From Halorientalis sp. LT38 (GTDB lineage: Archaea; Halobacteriota; Halobacteria; Halobacteriales; Haloarculaceae): DNA of 64,000 bases. Positions 18,540 to 25,326 of the stretch are shown here, piece by piece. Where the stretch lies: assembly GCF_037031225.1 (NCBI RefSeq), contig NZ_JAYEZN010000001.1, positions 2,480,001 through 2,544,000 of the forward strand, in the 5' to 3' direction. A program made the position numbers and the translations under genes. Within the stretch, counting starts at the first letter, position 1. Every line of letters begins with the position of its first letter. The notes below the pieces were generated by a model. That model saw only the letters and a program-made list of their open reading frames with translations, searched no databases and was not told the origin of the DNA.

Positions 18540-19010
18540 CTAGAACGTCGTCCCGACCGCGATGTCGTAGTCGTCGACCGCCTGCGCCTCCGCGCCCCAC
18601 CCGAGGAAGGGGACCGAGAACTGCCACACCTGGCCGGGGTCGAGGTCGTTGACGTTGTCGATCATCGAGTCGAGCAGATCGCCGTCGGCGTTGTAGAACC
18701 GGACGCGGATCTCGGCGTAGCCGAACTGTCGGTCGCTGTCGTTTCGCACACGTCCCTCGACCGACAGCGTCTCCCAGTCGGTCCCCTCTTCGGTGCGCAC
18801 GACCGAGTGCTCCAGAATCGTGAGCGACTCGGCCGGTGGCCGATCTTCCGGCGTCGCCTCCGGGGTCGGAATCGGCTCGGATCCGTTCCCGCCGTCGCCA
18901 CCGTTCGACCCGTCACCGGATCCGGGTTCGTACTCGCGCTCTTCCGAGCAACCGGCGATGCCCCCGGTGAGCACCACTCCTGCCGCCGTCAGCAAGGCAC
19001 GTCGTTTCAT
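18540..19010 (-). CDS. Tat-type lipoprotein with FxLYD-like domain
   Basis: A 156-residue secreted lipoprotein. The twin-arginine start KRRALLTAAG and lipobox IAGC (Cys21) are followed by a Gly/Ser/Pro-rich linker and a beta-sandwich (about 62-150) with FGYAEIRVRFYNADGDLLDS, as in FxLYD domains. It is exported folded and anchored to the cell surface. Its ligand or partner is unknown. Confidence 0.85.
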   Translation of the reverse strand: MKRRALLTAAGVVLTGGIAGCSEEREYEPGSGDGSNGGDGGNGSEPIPTPEATPEDRPPAESLTILEHSVVRTEEGTDWETLSVEGRVRNDSDRQFGYAEIRVRFYNADGDLLDSMIDNVNDLDPGQVWQFSVPFLGWGAEAQAVDDYDIAVGTTF

Positions 19011-19187
19011 ACGCGTTCCGAGCGTCGCCGATCTGATAAACGTGTCTCTATTATCGATTGGGAAGCCGTTTGGGGCGTTCTCTGCGCGGGTTTCGAGAGG
19101 TTAGGTTCCTGCCACGGATCCGTTCGAAACCGGGCCCGCAACCTGCCGAACCGGGCGCTGACGCTCTGAGGTGAGGCGCTCGGAGAA

Positions 19188-19210
19188 AGCCTAGGCCGGA
19201 ATTTGAATCC
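19188..19210 (-). repeat. copy of the tRNA-Thr 3' end
   Basis: Twenty-three bases identical to the acceptor 3' strand and T-arm of tRNA-Thr (19436-19458), in the same orientation, 248 bp downstream of it. The rest of a tRNA is absent, so this is a fragment or attachment-site-like duplicate. Confidence 0.9.
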
Positions 19211-19229
19211 AGAGTCAGACGGTCGCTCA

Positions 19230-19284
19230 CTCCGGGAGAGCAAGCTCTCCCGTGCTCCCGTTCGCTGCGCTCACGGGAACTCCG
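19230..19284 (-). repeat. 55-bp tRNA-associated module, Thr copy
   Basis: This segment matches the reverse complement of 24052-24106 (tRNA-Gly locus) with one mismatch in 55. It contains an 8-bp hairpin (19234-19241/19244-19251) and a GAGC-GCA-GCGA stem-loop (19257-19277). Confidence 0.92.
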
Positions 19285-19299
19285 TTCGCGCTGCGACTG

Positions 19300-19348
19300 C
19301 TGTCAGAGCGATGCTCTGACAGCGTCCCGCTCGCGTTGCTCGCGGGAC
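19300..19348. repeat. two strong hairpins beside tRNA-Thr
   Basis: The first is a perfect 10-bp stem at 19300-19309/19313-19322 with a GAT loop. The second is a perfect 7-bp stem at 19324-19330/19342-19348 with an 11-nt loop (GAGCAACGCGA on the minus strand), a variant of the stem-loop family. Confidence 0.8.
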
Positions 19349-19435
19349 TGGCAGGGATTCAAATTTCGCTGCCGGCTCTTCTCACTCCCGAACTCCATCG
19401 TCGCTGTCGCTCCTCCGTCGTTGCGTCGTGAAAAG

Positions 19436-19507
19436 AGCCTAGGCCGGAATTTGAATCCGGGGTCTCGTCCTTACCAAGGACGCGCTTTACCGCTAAGCTA
19501 CCCAGGC
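19436..19507 (-). tRNA. tRNA-Thr (anticodon GGU)
   Basis: The cloverleaf on the minus strand has acceptor GCCTGGG/CCTAGGC, D arm GCTT-AAGC, anticodon arm CGTCC-TTGGTAA-GGACG giving GGU, variable loop AGACC, and T arm CCGGA-TTCAAAT-TCCGG, with discriminator T. CCA is not encoded. A TATA-like GCATAAA (minus strand, 19541-19547) lies 34-40 nt upstream. Its 3' flank holds repeat modules and a second copy of its own 3' end. Confidence 0.97.
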
Positions 19508-19555
19508 GCGTATCGCACTCGTGAGTTGCAGGAGATTGTCTTTATGCGTTTCGAT

Positions 19556-20281
19556 TTAGTGGTCGGCGGAGGTCCGCGCACCGCCAGCGGGCGAGGGGTC
19601 GCTCCCCACGATCGCGGCCAGGCGCTCGCGGGCCTCTGGCGTGACGACGGCCTCGGCGGTCTCGAACGTGGCGGCCCCGGTCGCGAGGCCGGTCGCGAAC
19701 TCGCGGAGGCGCCGCGAGGCGCTCCCGCCGGCGGCGGTGGTGCCCGCGACGACGGCCAGTTCGAGCACGTCGGCCTCCAGGTTGCCGTCGAGTGCCTCGT
19801 CGTCGGTCTCGCGGCGGACGGTCTGGTCCTGGCCGAACGACCGGACCACGGTGACGGCGGCGTCGGCAGCCTCGGTTCGCGCGAGCAGGTAGAATCCGCG
19901 AGCCACGAGGATGTCCGCGACGAGGACGTCCAGATCGGCCGCGGCGGCGTCACCGGTCTTTCCGTCGGCGTCGTCCGGGCGCTCGGCGGCGAGGTCCGAG
20001 GCGGTCCAGTCCGCCGGGGCGTCGCCGGCCCACGGTTCGGCCTGGGCGAGCGAGCGGGTGAGGCGCAGGCCCTCGTAGATCAGTTGCACCCCCGCGGCGC
20101 GATCGGCCACCCCCTCCGTCGTGGCGGCCTCGTCGACGGCCGCCGCACAGCACAGCGTCAGCGCCCCCGGTGCCATCGACCCCGCCTCGATCCGCTCGGC
20201 CATGCGTTCGAACAGGCGCTCGGGATCGACGTCGTCGACGGCGTCCAGAGCCGCGCGTCGGACCGCAGCGGCTTCCTCCAT
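19556..20281 (-). CDS. conserved haloarchaeal helical protein
   Basis: A 241-residue, almost wholly helical acidic protein (MEEAAAVRRAALDAVDDVDPERLF...). It contains LTLCCAAAVDEAATTEGVAD and VADILVARGFYLLARTEAADA. The all-alpha pattern faintly recalls polyprenyl-synthase-like folds, but the DDxxD metal motifs are missing, so I do not assign that activity. It is divergent from the enoyl-CoA hydratase gene, 61 bp away, suggesting a shared promoter region. Confidence 0.7.
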   Translation of the reverse strand: MEEAAAVRRAALDAVDDVDPERLFERMAERIEAGSMAPGALTLCCAAAVDEAATTEGVADRAAGVQLIYEGLRLTRSLAQAEPWAGDAPADWTASDLAAERPDDADGKTGDAAAADLDVLVADILVARGFYLLARTEAADAAVTVVRSFGQDQTVRRETDDEALDGNLEADVLELAVVAGTTAAGGSASRRLREFATGLATGAATFETAEAVVTPEARERLAAIVGSDPSPAGGARTSADH

Positions 20282-20342
20282 TACGCCGGGCTAGCGGGGC
20301 GAAAGGCAAAGACCTTTGGAAACGACCGACCACGGCCTGGCC

Positions 20343-21029
20343 ATGATACGGACCCAGCGGGACGGTGACGTCCGCGTCGTCACGCTCGACCGGCCCGAGC
20401 GCCGCAACGCCCTGACGATCGACGGGCTCGACGCGCTGGAGGCGGCCGTCACCGAGACCGACGCCCCTGTCGTCTACCTCCGGGGCGCTGGCGACGCCTT
20501 CTGCGCCGGCGCCGATCTCGACGTGGTCGCCGACCTGGAGGGGGACGAGGCCCGCGAGTTCGCCGTCCACGGGCAGGTCGTCGCACGCGCCATCGAGGAG
20601 AGTTCGAGTGCGGTCGTCGCGGGGATCGACGGTCCGGCGCGGGGCGGTGGCGTCGAACTCGCGCTGGCGTGTGACGTCCGGGTCGGCACCGACCGCGCCA
20701 CGTTCGCCGAACCCGCCGTGGAATTCGGCCTGTTCGGTGCCTGGGGCGGGACCGTCAGGCTCCCGCGGGTCGTCGGCGAGGGCGAAGCGATGGACCTGGC
20801 CCTCTCGGGCCGGGTCGTCGACGCCGAAGCCGCCCTCCGGATGGGCCTGCTCTCGCGGATCACGGCCGATCCCCGGGCGGTGGCGACGGAACTGGCGGCC
20901 AACGATCACGGCGCGCTGGCGGCGATCAAGCGACGGCTGCGGGACGACGACGCCGCGACCGAACAGGAACGGCGTGAGGCGGCTGCATTCGCCGACCTGC
21001 ACTCGACCGTCGACTTCGACCGCGCGTAG
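20343..21029 (+). CDS. enoyl-CoA hydratase/isomerase family protein
   Basis: A 228-residue crotonase-fold protein. The oxyanion-hole segments are GAGDAFCAGADLDVV and GIDGPARGGGVELALACDV, with the later FAEPAVEFGLFGAWGGT carrying an acidic residue near the usual catalytic place. It is slightly shorter than the usual 255-260 residues at the C-terminus. It acts on acyl-CoA thioesters, with unknown specificity. The start at 20343 is chosen because the preceding nine codons are atypical. Confidence 0.88.
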   Translation: MIRTQRDGDVRVVTLDRPERRNALTIDGLDALEAAVTETDAPVVYLRGAGDAFCAGADLDVVADLEGDEAREFAVHGQVVARAIEESSSAVVAGIDGPARGGGVELALACDVRVGTDRATFAEPAVEFGLFGAWGGTVRLPRVVGEGEAMDLALSGRVVDAEAALRMGLLSRITADPRAVATELAANDHGALAAIKRRLRDDDAATEQERREAAAFADLHSTVDFDRA

Positions 21030-21104
21030 CGGCCGCGCGACCAGTCGGACCGAAAAGGTTGAACCGGCGCCCCTCATAGCCGGTCGATAGGTAACGGGGA
21101 GATC

Positions 21105-21743
21105 ATGCCGGAGTGTAACTACTGTGACGCGTCGTTCGAGGCGGAGGGGGACTATCTCGAGCACCTGCACGCGGACCACGACGAATCGGAGTTGAGCCGC
21201 ATCGATCGCCGTCGTGTCGCCGATCACGTCGGGGCCGAGGAGGACGGCGAGTTCCCGACGGGACCGGTCATCCTCGGCGGTGTCGTCCTGCTGACCGTGG
21301 TGGTGCTGGCGTACGTGATGTTCTTCGTCAACGACGGCGGCGGCGCCAGCGGGCCGGCGGCCGCGAGCGGAGACGTCGGGGACGTCGAAAAGACGCCGTA
21401 CGGCGTGGGTTCGGTCCACGAGCACGGGACCATCGCCGTGACCATCGACGGCCAGCAGCTCGACTTCAGCCAGCAGCAGTACCAGCTGGCGGCCGATCCG
21501 TTCCACTTCGAGAACGGGAACGGCCAGCAGTGGCACAAACACGCACAGGACGTGACCCTGGAGTACGCCATGTCCACCCTGGGCATCGGCGTCACGGACG
21601 ACTCCGTCACCTTCGACGGGACGACCTACGAGGCGGGCCAGGACAACGTCACCGTCACCGTCAACGGGAACGACGTCGATCCGTCCTCGTACGTCCTGCA
21701 GGAGGGTGACTCCATCCGGATCGTCGCCGAACAGTCGAGTTAG
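21105..21743 (+). CDS. zinc-finger membrane protein with extracytoplasmic domain
   Basis: A 212-residue protein. The N-terminal C2H2-type finger has Cys4, Cys7, His20 and His25. A membrane helix at about 52-75 (ILGGVVLLTVVVLAYVMFF) follows, then a Gly/Ala linker and a beta-rich C-terminal domain (about 100-212) containing HEHGTIAVTIDGQQLDFSQQ. The finger would face the cytoplasm and the beta domain the outside. No enzyme motif is visible. It is convergent with nadE, overlapping by 4 bp. Confidence 0.8.
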   Translation: MPECNYCDASFEAEGDYLEHLHADHDESELSRIDRRRVADHVGAEEDGEFPTGPVILGGVVLLTVVVLAYVMFFVNDGGGASGPAAASGDVGDVEKTPYGVGSVHEHGTIAVTIDGQQLDFSQQQYQLAADPFHFENGNGQQWHKHAQDVTLEYAMSTLGIGVTDDSVTFDGTTYEAGQDNVTVTVNGNDVDPSSYVLQEGDSIRIVAEQSS

Positions 21744-22594
21744 AACAGCGGTTCGGGCCCCGGCGGCTGCCGACGCTTGTGCGCACTCTTCGCGTGCAGG
21801 TCACGGACCCGGTCGATGACTGCGGGCTCGACCTCGATCTCGCGGGCCGTCGCGGCCTTCGACAGCGGGCCGTCGACGTGGAGCGCCAGGATCGAGTCGA
21901 GCGTCTCGTAGGTCAGCCCGAGTTCCTGCTCGTCGGTCTGGCCCGACCACATCTCCGCGCTGGCGGTCTTCTCCGCGAGGTCGTCCTCGACCCCGAGGTG
22001 TTTGGCGAGCTGGCGGACCTGTCCCTTGTAGAGGTTCGCGATGGGGTGGCAGTCGACCGCGCCGTCGCCGTACTTGGTGAAGTACCCCACTAGCGCCTCG
22101 CTCCGGTTGCCCGTCCCGAGGACGAGGGCGTCGCGCTGGTTGGCGTAGAAGTAGTTGACGACCGTCCGCGCGCGGACCCGGAGGTTGCCGACCGCCATCC
22201 GGAGCGGTTCGGTCTCGGTGTTGACGTCCGGCTCGATGCCCGGCAACACGTTCAGGATCGAGTCGACGACGGGTTCGACCGGGACCACGTCGTAGTCGAT
22301 ACCCAGCGTCTCGGCGACGCGTTCGGCGTCGCTCATGTTCTCCTCGCGGTTGACCTCGCTGGGCATCACCAGGCCGAAGACGCTGTCGGCACCGAGCGCG
22401 TCGACGGCGAGGTACGCAGTCGTGGTGCTGTCGATGCCGCCGGAGAGGGCGATGATGGCGTCGTCCACGCCCGCGGCGTCGAGTTGCTCGTCGATGAACG
22501 AGGTGACGTGTTCGCGTCGCGCTTCCAGTTCGGCGTCCGACAGGGAGAGGTCGAGCGGCCGCCCGGCCCGCGCGATCGCGTCCGTTTCTGCCAT
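21740..22594 (-). CDS. nadE: NAD+ synthase
   Basis: A 284-residue ammonia-dependent NAD synthetase that amidates deamido-NAD using ATP. The PP-loop SGGIDS is at 51-56. GTGNRSEALVGYFTKYGDGA and PIANLYKGQVRQLAKHLGV are family motifs. No glutaminase domain is present, so the nitrogen source is ammonia or a partner. It overlaps the end of the zinc-finger gene by 4 bp, convergently. Confidence 0.95.
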   Translation of the reverse strand: MAETDAIARAGRPLDLSLSDAELEARREHVTSFIDEQLDAAGVDDAIIALSGGIDSTTTAYLAVDALGADSVFGLVMPSEVNREENMSDAERVAETLGIDYDVVPVEPVVDSILNVLPGIEPDVNTETEPLRMAVGNLRVRARTVVNYFYANQRDALVLGTGNRSEALVGYFTKYGDGAVDCHPIANLYKGQVRQLAKHLGVEDDLAEKTASAEMWSGQTDEQELGLTYETLDSILALHVDGPLSKAATAREIEVEPAVIDRVRDLHAKSAHKRRQPPGPEPLF

Positions 22595-22722
22595 ACCCCT
22601 TCTTTGGGCCGGGCGCGACTAATACGTCCCGCTGTCGCTCGGATTCCGGACGTTCGTCGAATTCGGCGGTCCGAAAGCGAACGGCCCGGGGGCGTCCCGG
22701 CCGAGCCGCCGCGGCGCGTCAC

Positions 22723-23607
22723 CTACGTGCCCGGCGTCGTTTCGTTCGGCGTCTCCTCTCCACCGGGCGCGACGGGGATGTCCGGGGTCACGGTGGCGTT
22801 TGCCTCCGCGGTCGGTTCGGAGAGCAGGTCGGGTTCGAGCAACACGTCGAAGGGCTCGTCACCGGGCGCCGCTTCGGGGTCGAGGTAGCCGACCGCGAAC
22901 GCGGTGACGGCGGTGGCGTTGTCGAGCGTGACGTTCACCGTCGCCACCGGGTCGGCGTCGGCTTCGGCGTCGGCGGGCCGCACTTCCAGGGTGTAGTCAC
23001 CGGCGGGCACGGCCTCGTAGTCGGAGCTGTTGCCGAAGCTCACGTTCTCGAAGAGGGTGGTGTTGGTCTCGGCGACGGTCACGTCGACGGCGGGCGCGTC
23101 GGGGACGAGGTGTGCGAGGCGGACGAGCGACTCGTTCGAGTCCGGTTCGGCCGCGCCGTCGAGGAGGAGCACGGGCCTGAACGGTTCCTCGGCGTCCTCG
23201 CTCACTTCACCTGCGGCGACGACGGTGTACGCGCCGGCCTGGATCGGGAGCGTCTCCTCGTAGACGACCGTGTCGGGGTCGTCGGCGGCGGTCACGGTCA
23301 CGTTCCGCTCGCCCGCGTCGACCGCCAGGTAGTCGCTCACGGTCCCGAAGGAGACGTTCTCGAGGACGGCCTCACCGTCGATCAGTACGTCGACCGGCGG
23401 CGCGTCGGGGGAGGCGTGGACGACCCGGACGTCGGCAGTGCCGTCTTCTTCCGTCTCGTTCTGGACTGTGACCGGCAGTTCCTCGGTTTCGTTCGTCTCG
23501 TTGCCGTCCTGTGCGGCGGCGGCCGTCGAGCCGGCGAGGACCAACCCGCCGAGGAGGACGGCCAGCAGGACGACGCTGGCGGCGCTGCGTAACCTGGTTG
23601 CTTGCAT
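22723..23607 (-). CDS. secreted protein with two DUF4397 domains
   Basis: A 294-residue protein with an N-terminal signal peptide (about 1-33, VVLLAVLLGGLVLAGSTAAA). Two tandem DUF4397 repeats follow, each with VRVVHASPDAPPVDVLIDG-like and ENVSFGTVSDY-like segments (starting near 58 and 162). The tail is Pro/Thr-rich. Many NxS/T sequons suggest N-glycosylation. No lipobox or PGF anchor is seen, so it may be released or loosely attached. A TATA-like element (minus strand, about 23637-23645) precedes the start by about 30 nt. Confidence 0.85.
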   Translation of the reverse strand: MQATRLRSAASVVLLAVLLGGLVLAGSTAAAAQDGNETNETEELPVTVQNETEEDGTADVRVVHASPDAPPVDVLIDGEAVLENVSFGTVSDYLAVDAGERNVTVTAADDPDTVVYEETLPIQAGAYTVVAAGEVSEDAEEPFRPVLLLDGAAEPDSNESLVRLAHLVPDAPAVDVTVAETNTTLFENVSFGNSSDYEAVPAGDYTLEVRPADAEADADPVATVNVTLDNATAVTAFAVGYLDPEAAPGDEPFDVLLEPDLLSEPTAEANATVTPDIPVAPGGEETPNETTPGT

Positions 23608-23793
23608 GCACCGAGCCCAGGGGCCTGGTCCGCTTCGTTATTTATGGCGTAGCGACGCCGTGCAACAGTTGTCCGGGGGACAGATCGGTGGGGGTTCGGT
23701 TTGCCCGGGCTTACTCGACGTGCAACGGTCGGTCGGCGGACCAGTCGACGGAAGCGCTACGTTCAAGTGCCGGGACGAGGTACGACGAGTCGA

Positions 23794-23883
23794 GCGCCGG
23801 TGTTCCACCGAGCGGAGCGAGGTGGAGCTCGGGGCACGAACGAAGTGAGTGCGCCGGTGTCCTGCGGAACGAAGTGACGCAGG
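23794..23883 (+). repeat. repeated tRNA-Gly 5'-end units with GNA-apex stem-loops
   Basis: GCGCCGGTG, the first nine bases of tRNA-Gly, occurs at 23794 and 23851 before the true gene at 23912. Between these copies are three stem-loops: TCCACC/GGTGGA around GAGCGGAGCGA (23804-23826), GCAC/GTGC around GAACGAAGTGA (23834-23852) and CCTGCG/CGCAGG around GAACGAAGTGA (23861-23883). From 23608 to 23793 I see only the DUF4397 promoter and otherwise nothing recognisable. Confidence 0.88.
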
Positions 23884-23911
23884 GCTCGGCGAGAGCGAGT
23901 GGAACGAGCGA

Positions 23912-23982
23912 GCGCCGGTGGTCTAGTGGTAGGACATGAGCTTCCCAAGCTCATAGCCCGGGTTCAATTCCCGGCCGGCGCA
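23912..23982 (+). tRNA. tRNA-Gly (anticodon CCC)
   Basis: The cloverleaf has acceptor GCGCCGG/CCGGCGC, anticodon arm TGAGC-TTCCCAA-GCTCA giving CCC, T arm CCGGG-TTCAATT-CCCGG and discriminator A. CCA is not encoded. No AT-rich TATA element lies 25-35 nt upstream. The nearest AT-richer patch is about 23757-23769, so the primary transcript may include the upstream repeat units. Confidence 0.97.
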
Positions 23983-24051
23983 TGTTGGGACGAACTATTC
24001 GTGAGTCCCGACTGCGGTTCCGGGAATTGTAGCCCTGCCAGTCGCGCGCAG

Positions 24052-24106
24052 CGGAGTTCCCGTGAGCGGAGCGAACGGGAGCACGGGAGAGCTTGCTCTC
24101 CCGGAG
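24052..24106 (+). repeat. 55-bp tRNA-associated module, Gly copy
   Basis: This is the reverse-complement match, with one mismatch, of 19230-19284 at the tRNA-Thr locus. Relative to their tRNAs the two copies are in the same orientation. It holds a CCCGT/ACGGG stem around GAGCGGAGCGA (24059-24079) and an 8-bp hairpin GGGAGAGC/GCTCTCCC (24085-24102). Confidence 0.92.
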
Positions 24107-24123
24107 CGAGCACGTCTGGCTCT

Positions 24124-24145
24124 GGTTCAATTCCCGGCCGGCGCA
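24124..24145 (+). repeat. copy of the tRNA-Gly 3' end
   Basis: Twenty-two bases identical to 23961-23982 (T loop to discriminator A of tRNA-Gly), same orientation, 163 bp downstream. A second, degenerate copy follows at about 24193-24210. Confidence 0.92.
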
Positions 24146-24171
24146 CTCCCTGCGGTCGTTTGCCGGCCGAC

Positions 24172-24196
24172 TTCCCGTTCGCTTCGCTCACGGGAA
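24172..24196. repeat. stem-loop with GAGC-GAA-GCGA apex
   Basis: A perfect 7-bp stem TTCCCGT/ACGGGAA around TCGCTTCGCTC, which reads GAGCGAAGCGA on the minus strand. It lies between the exact and degenerate copies of the tRNA-Gly 3' end. Confidence 0.85.
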
Positions 24197-24212
24197 TCCC
24201 GGCCGGTGCATG

Positions 24213-24245
24213 CGAGACGCGAACGCCAGTGAGCGTCTCGATTTT
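24213..24245 (+). terminator. hairpin plus ATTTT ending the tRNA-Gly unit
   Basis: A perfect 8-bp stem CGAGACGC/GCGTCTCG, loop GAACGCCAGTGA (24221-24232), followed by ATTTT. It resembles a transcription terminator for the tRNA-Gly region. The loop is a 12-nt variant of the stem-loop family apex. From 24246 to 24323 nothing else is recognised. Confidence 0.65.
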
Positions 24246-24323
24246 GTGAACGGCGACCGACGGGAGCCGTGAGCGCATTTCTGTGACGAACTGACGTGCG
24301 TATCGAAATCGAAACGCGGGAGC

Positions 24324-24620
24324 TCACTCCACGTCCGGTGCGCGCTCGTCGGGGCGGCCGGGGAGTTCCAGTTCGATCTCGAGTTCGGGGTCGCCGACGC
24401 CGTCGAAGTCGACTTCGAGCTCGACGGGCTCGCCGAAGGCGAAGGGGAGTTCCCACTCGTCGGTCGCGATGGTGAGGTCGTCGCCGTCGCGCAACTGCTC
24501 GCCCAGGTCGATCAGGAAGCGACCGGCCTCGGCGGCGTCGAGCCGGTAGGTCTGCTCGAAGGCGCGGCCGGTGCGGATGGTCGTGCGCTCGGCCTCGTCG
24601 GGGGCCTCTGGGTCGGACAT
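24324..24620 (-). CDS. amphi-Trp domain protein
   Basis: A 98-residue acidic protein beginning MSDPEAPDEAERTTIRTGRA. It contains AEAGRFLIDLGEQLRDGDDL and DEWELPFAFGEPVELEVDFD, the core pattern of the amphi-Trp domain common in haloarchaea. The domain is short and beta-rich and its role is unknown. It stands alone between the tRNA-Gly repeat region and msrA. Confidence 0.8.
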   Translation of the reverse strand: MSDPEAPDEAERTTIRTGRAFEQTYRLDAAEAGRFLIDLGEQLRDGDDLTIATDEWELPFAFGEPVELEVDFDGVGDPELEIELELPGRPDERAPDVE

Positions 24621-24704
24621 GCTCGATCACCGCGCGGTAGGTCGCGACGAAGGATCAATGGCGCGGTCCGGCGGCATGGCCGACCGTCGGGTCGTCGCCG
24701 TCGG

Positions 24705-25238
24705 TCAGGCTTCGACGTTCTCGCGGAACTTCTCGCGGACCTTCTCGACTTTGGGCTGGGCGTGCATCCGGCAGTAGGCGTCGCGGGGGTTCTTCTCGAA
24801 GTAGTTCTGGTGTTTCTCCTCGGCGCGGTAGAAGGTCTCCAGGGGCTCGATCTCGGTCACGACAGGGTCGTCGTACCCGCCGTCCTCGTCGAGGGCCGCG
24901 ACGTATCGCTCGGCGGTGGCGTGCTGGTCGTCGTCGTGGGTGAGGATGATCGAGCGATACTGGGTCCCCACGTCGGGGCCCTGTCGGTTTTTCTGGGTCG
25001 GGTCGTGGACGGTGAAGAACACCTCGAGCACGTCCTCGTAGTCCATGGCTGCGGGGTCGTACTCGACCTGCACGACTTCGGCGTGGCCGGTGGTGCCGGC
25101 GCAGACCTCGCGATAGCTGGGGTCGTCGGCGTGGCCGCCGGCGTATCCGGAGGTCACCGACTCGACGCCCGCGAGTTCCTCGAAGGCCGCCTCGACGCAC
25201 CAGAAGCACCCGCCGCCGAGGGTCGCTGTCTCTGTCAT
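24705..25238 (-). CDS. msrA: peptide-methionine (S)-S-oxide reductase
   Basis: A 177-residue MsrA repairing oxidised methionine. The active site GGGCFWC is at 8-14 (catalytic Cys11). GYAGGHADDPSYREVCAGTTGHAE and VFFTVHDPTQKNRQGPDVGT follow. The C-terminal region has a Cys in DAYCRMHAQPK that may act in recycling. The start at 25238 is chosen because upstream codons do not match the family. Confidence 0.96.
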   Translation of the reverse strand: MTETATLGGGCFWCVEAAFEELAGVESVTSGYAGGHADDPSYREVCAGTTGHAEVVQVEYDPAAMDYEDVLEVFFTVHDPTQKNRQGPDVGTQYRSIILTHDDDQHATAERYVAALDEDGGYDDPVVTEIEPLETFYRAEEKHQNYFEKNPRDAYCRMHAQPKVEKVREKFRENVEA

Positions 25239-25326
25239 GTCCCGGGTTAGGGGACCGATCCGTATGTATGTGGCGCGGGCGAGCAGGGTGCCCATCCGGC
25301 GGGGGTCGTCCGGAAGGCGTTGCGGT

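Noticed and set aside
23983-24245. Complete integrated element at tRNA-Gly
   Set aside because: Only 140 bp lie between the tRNA and its 3' copy; no integrase or other gene is present.
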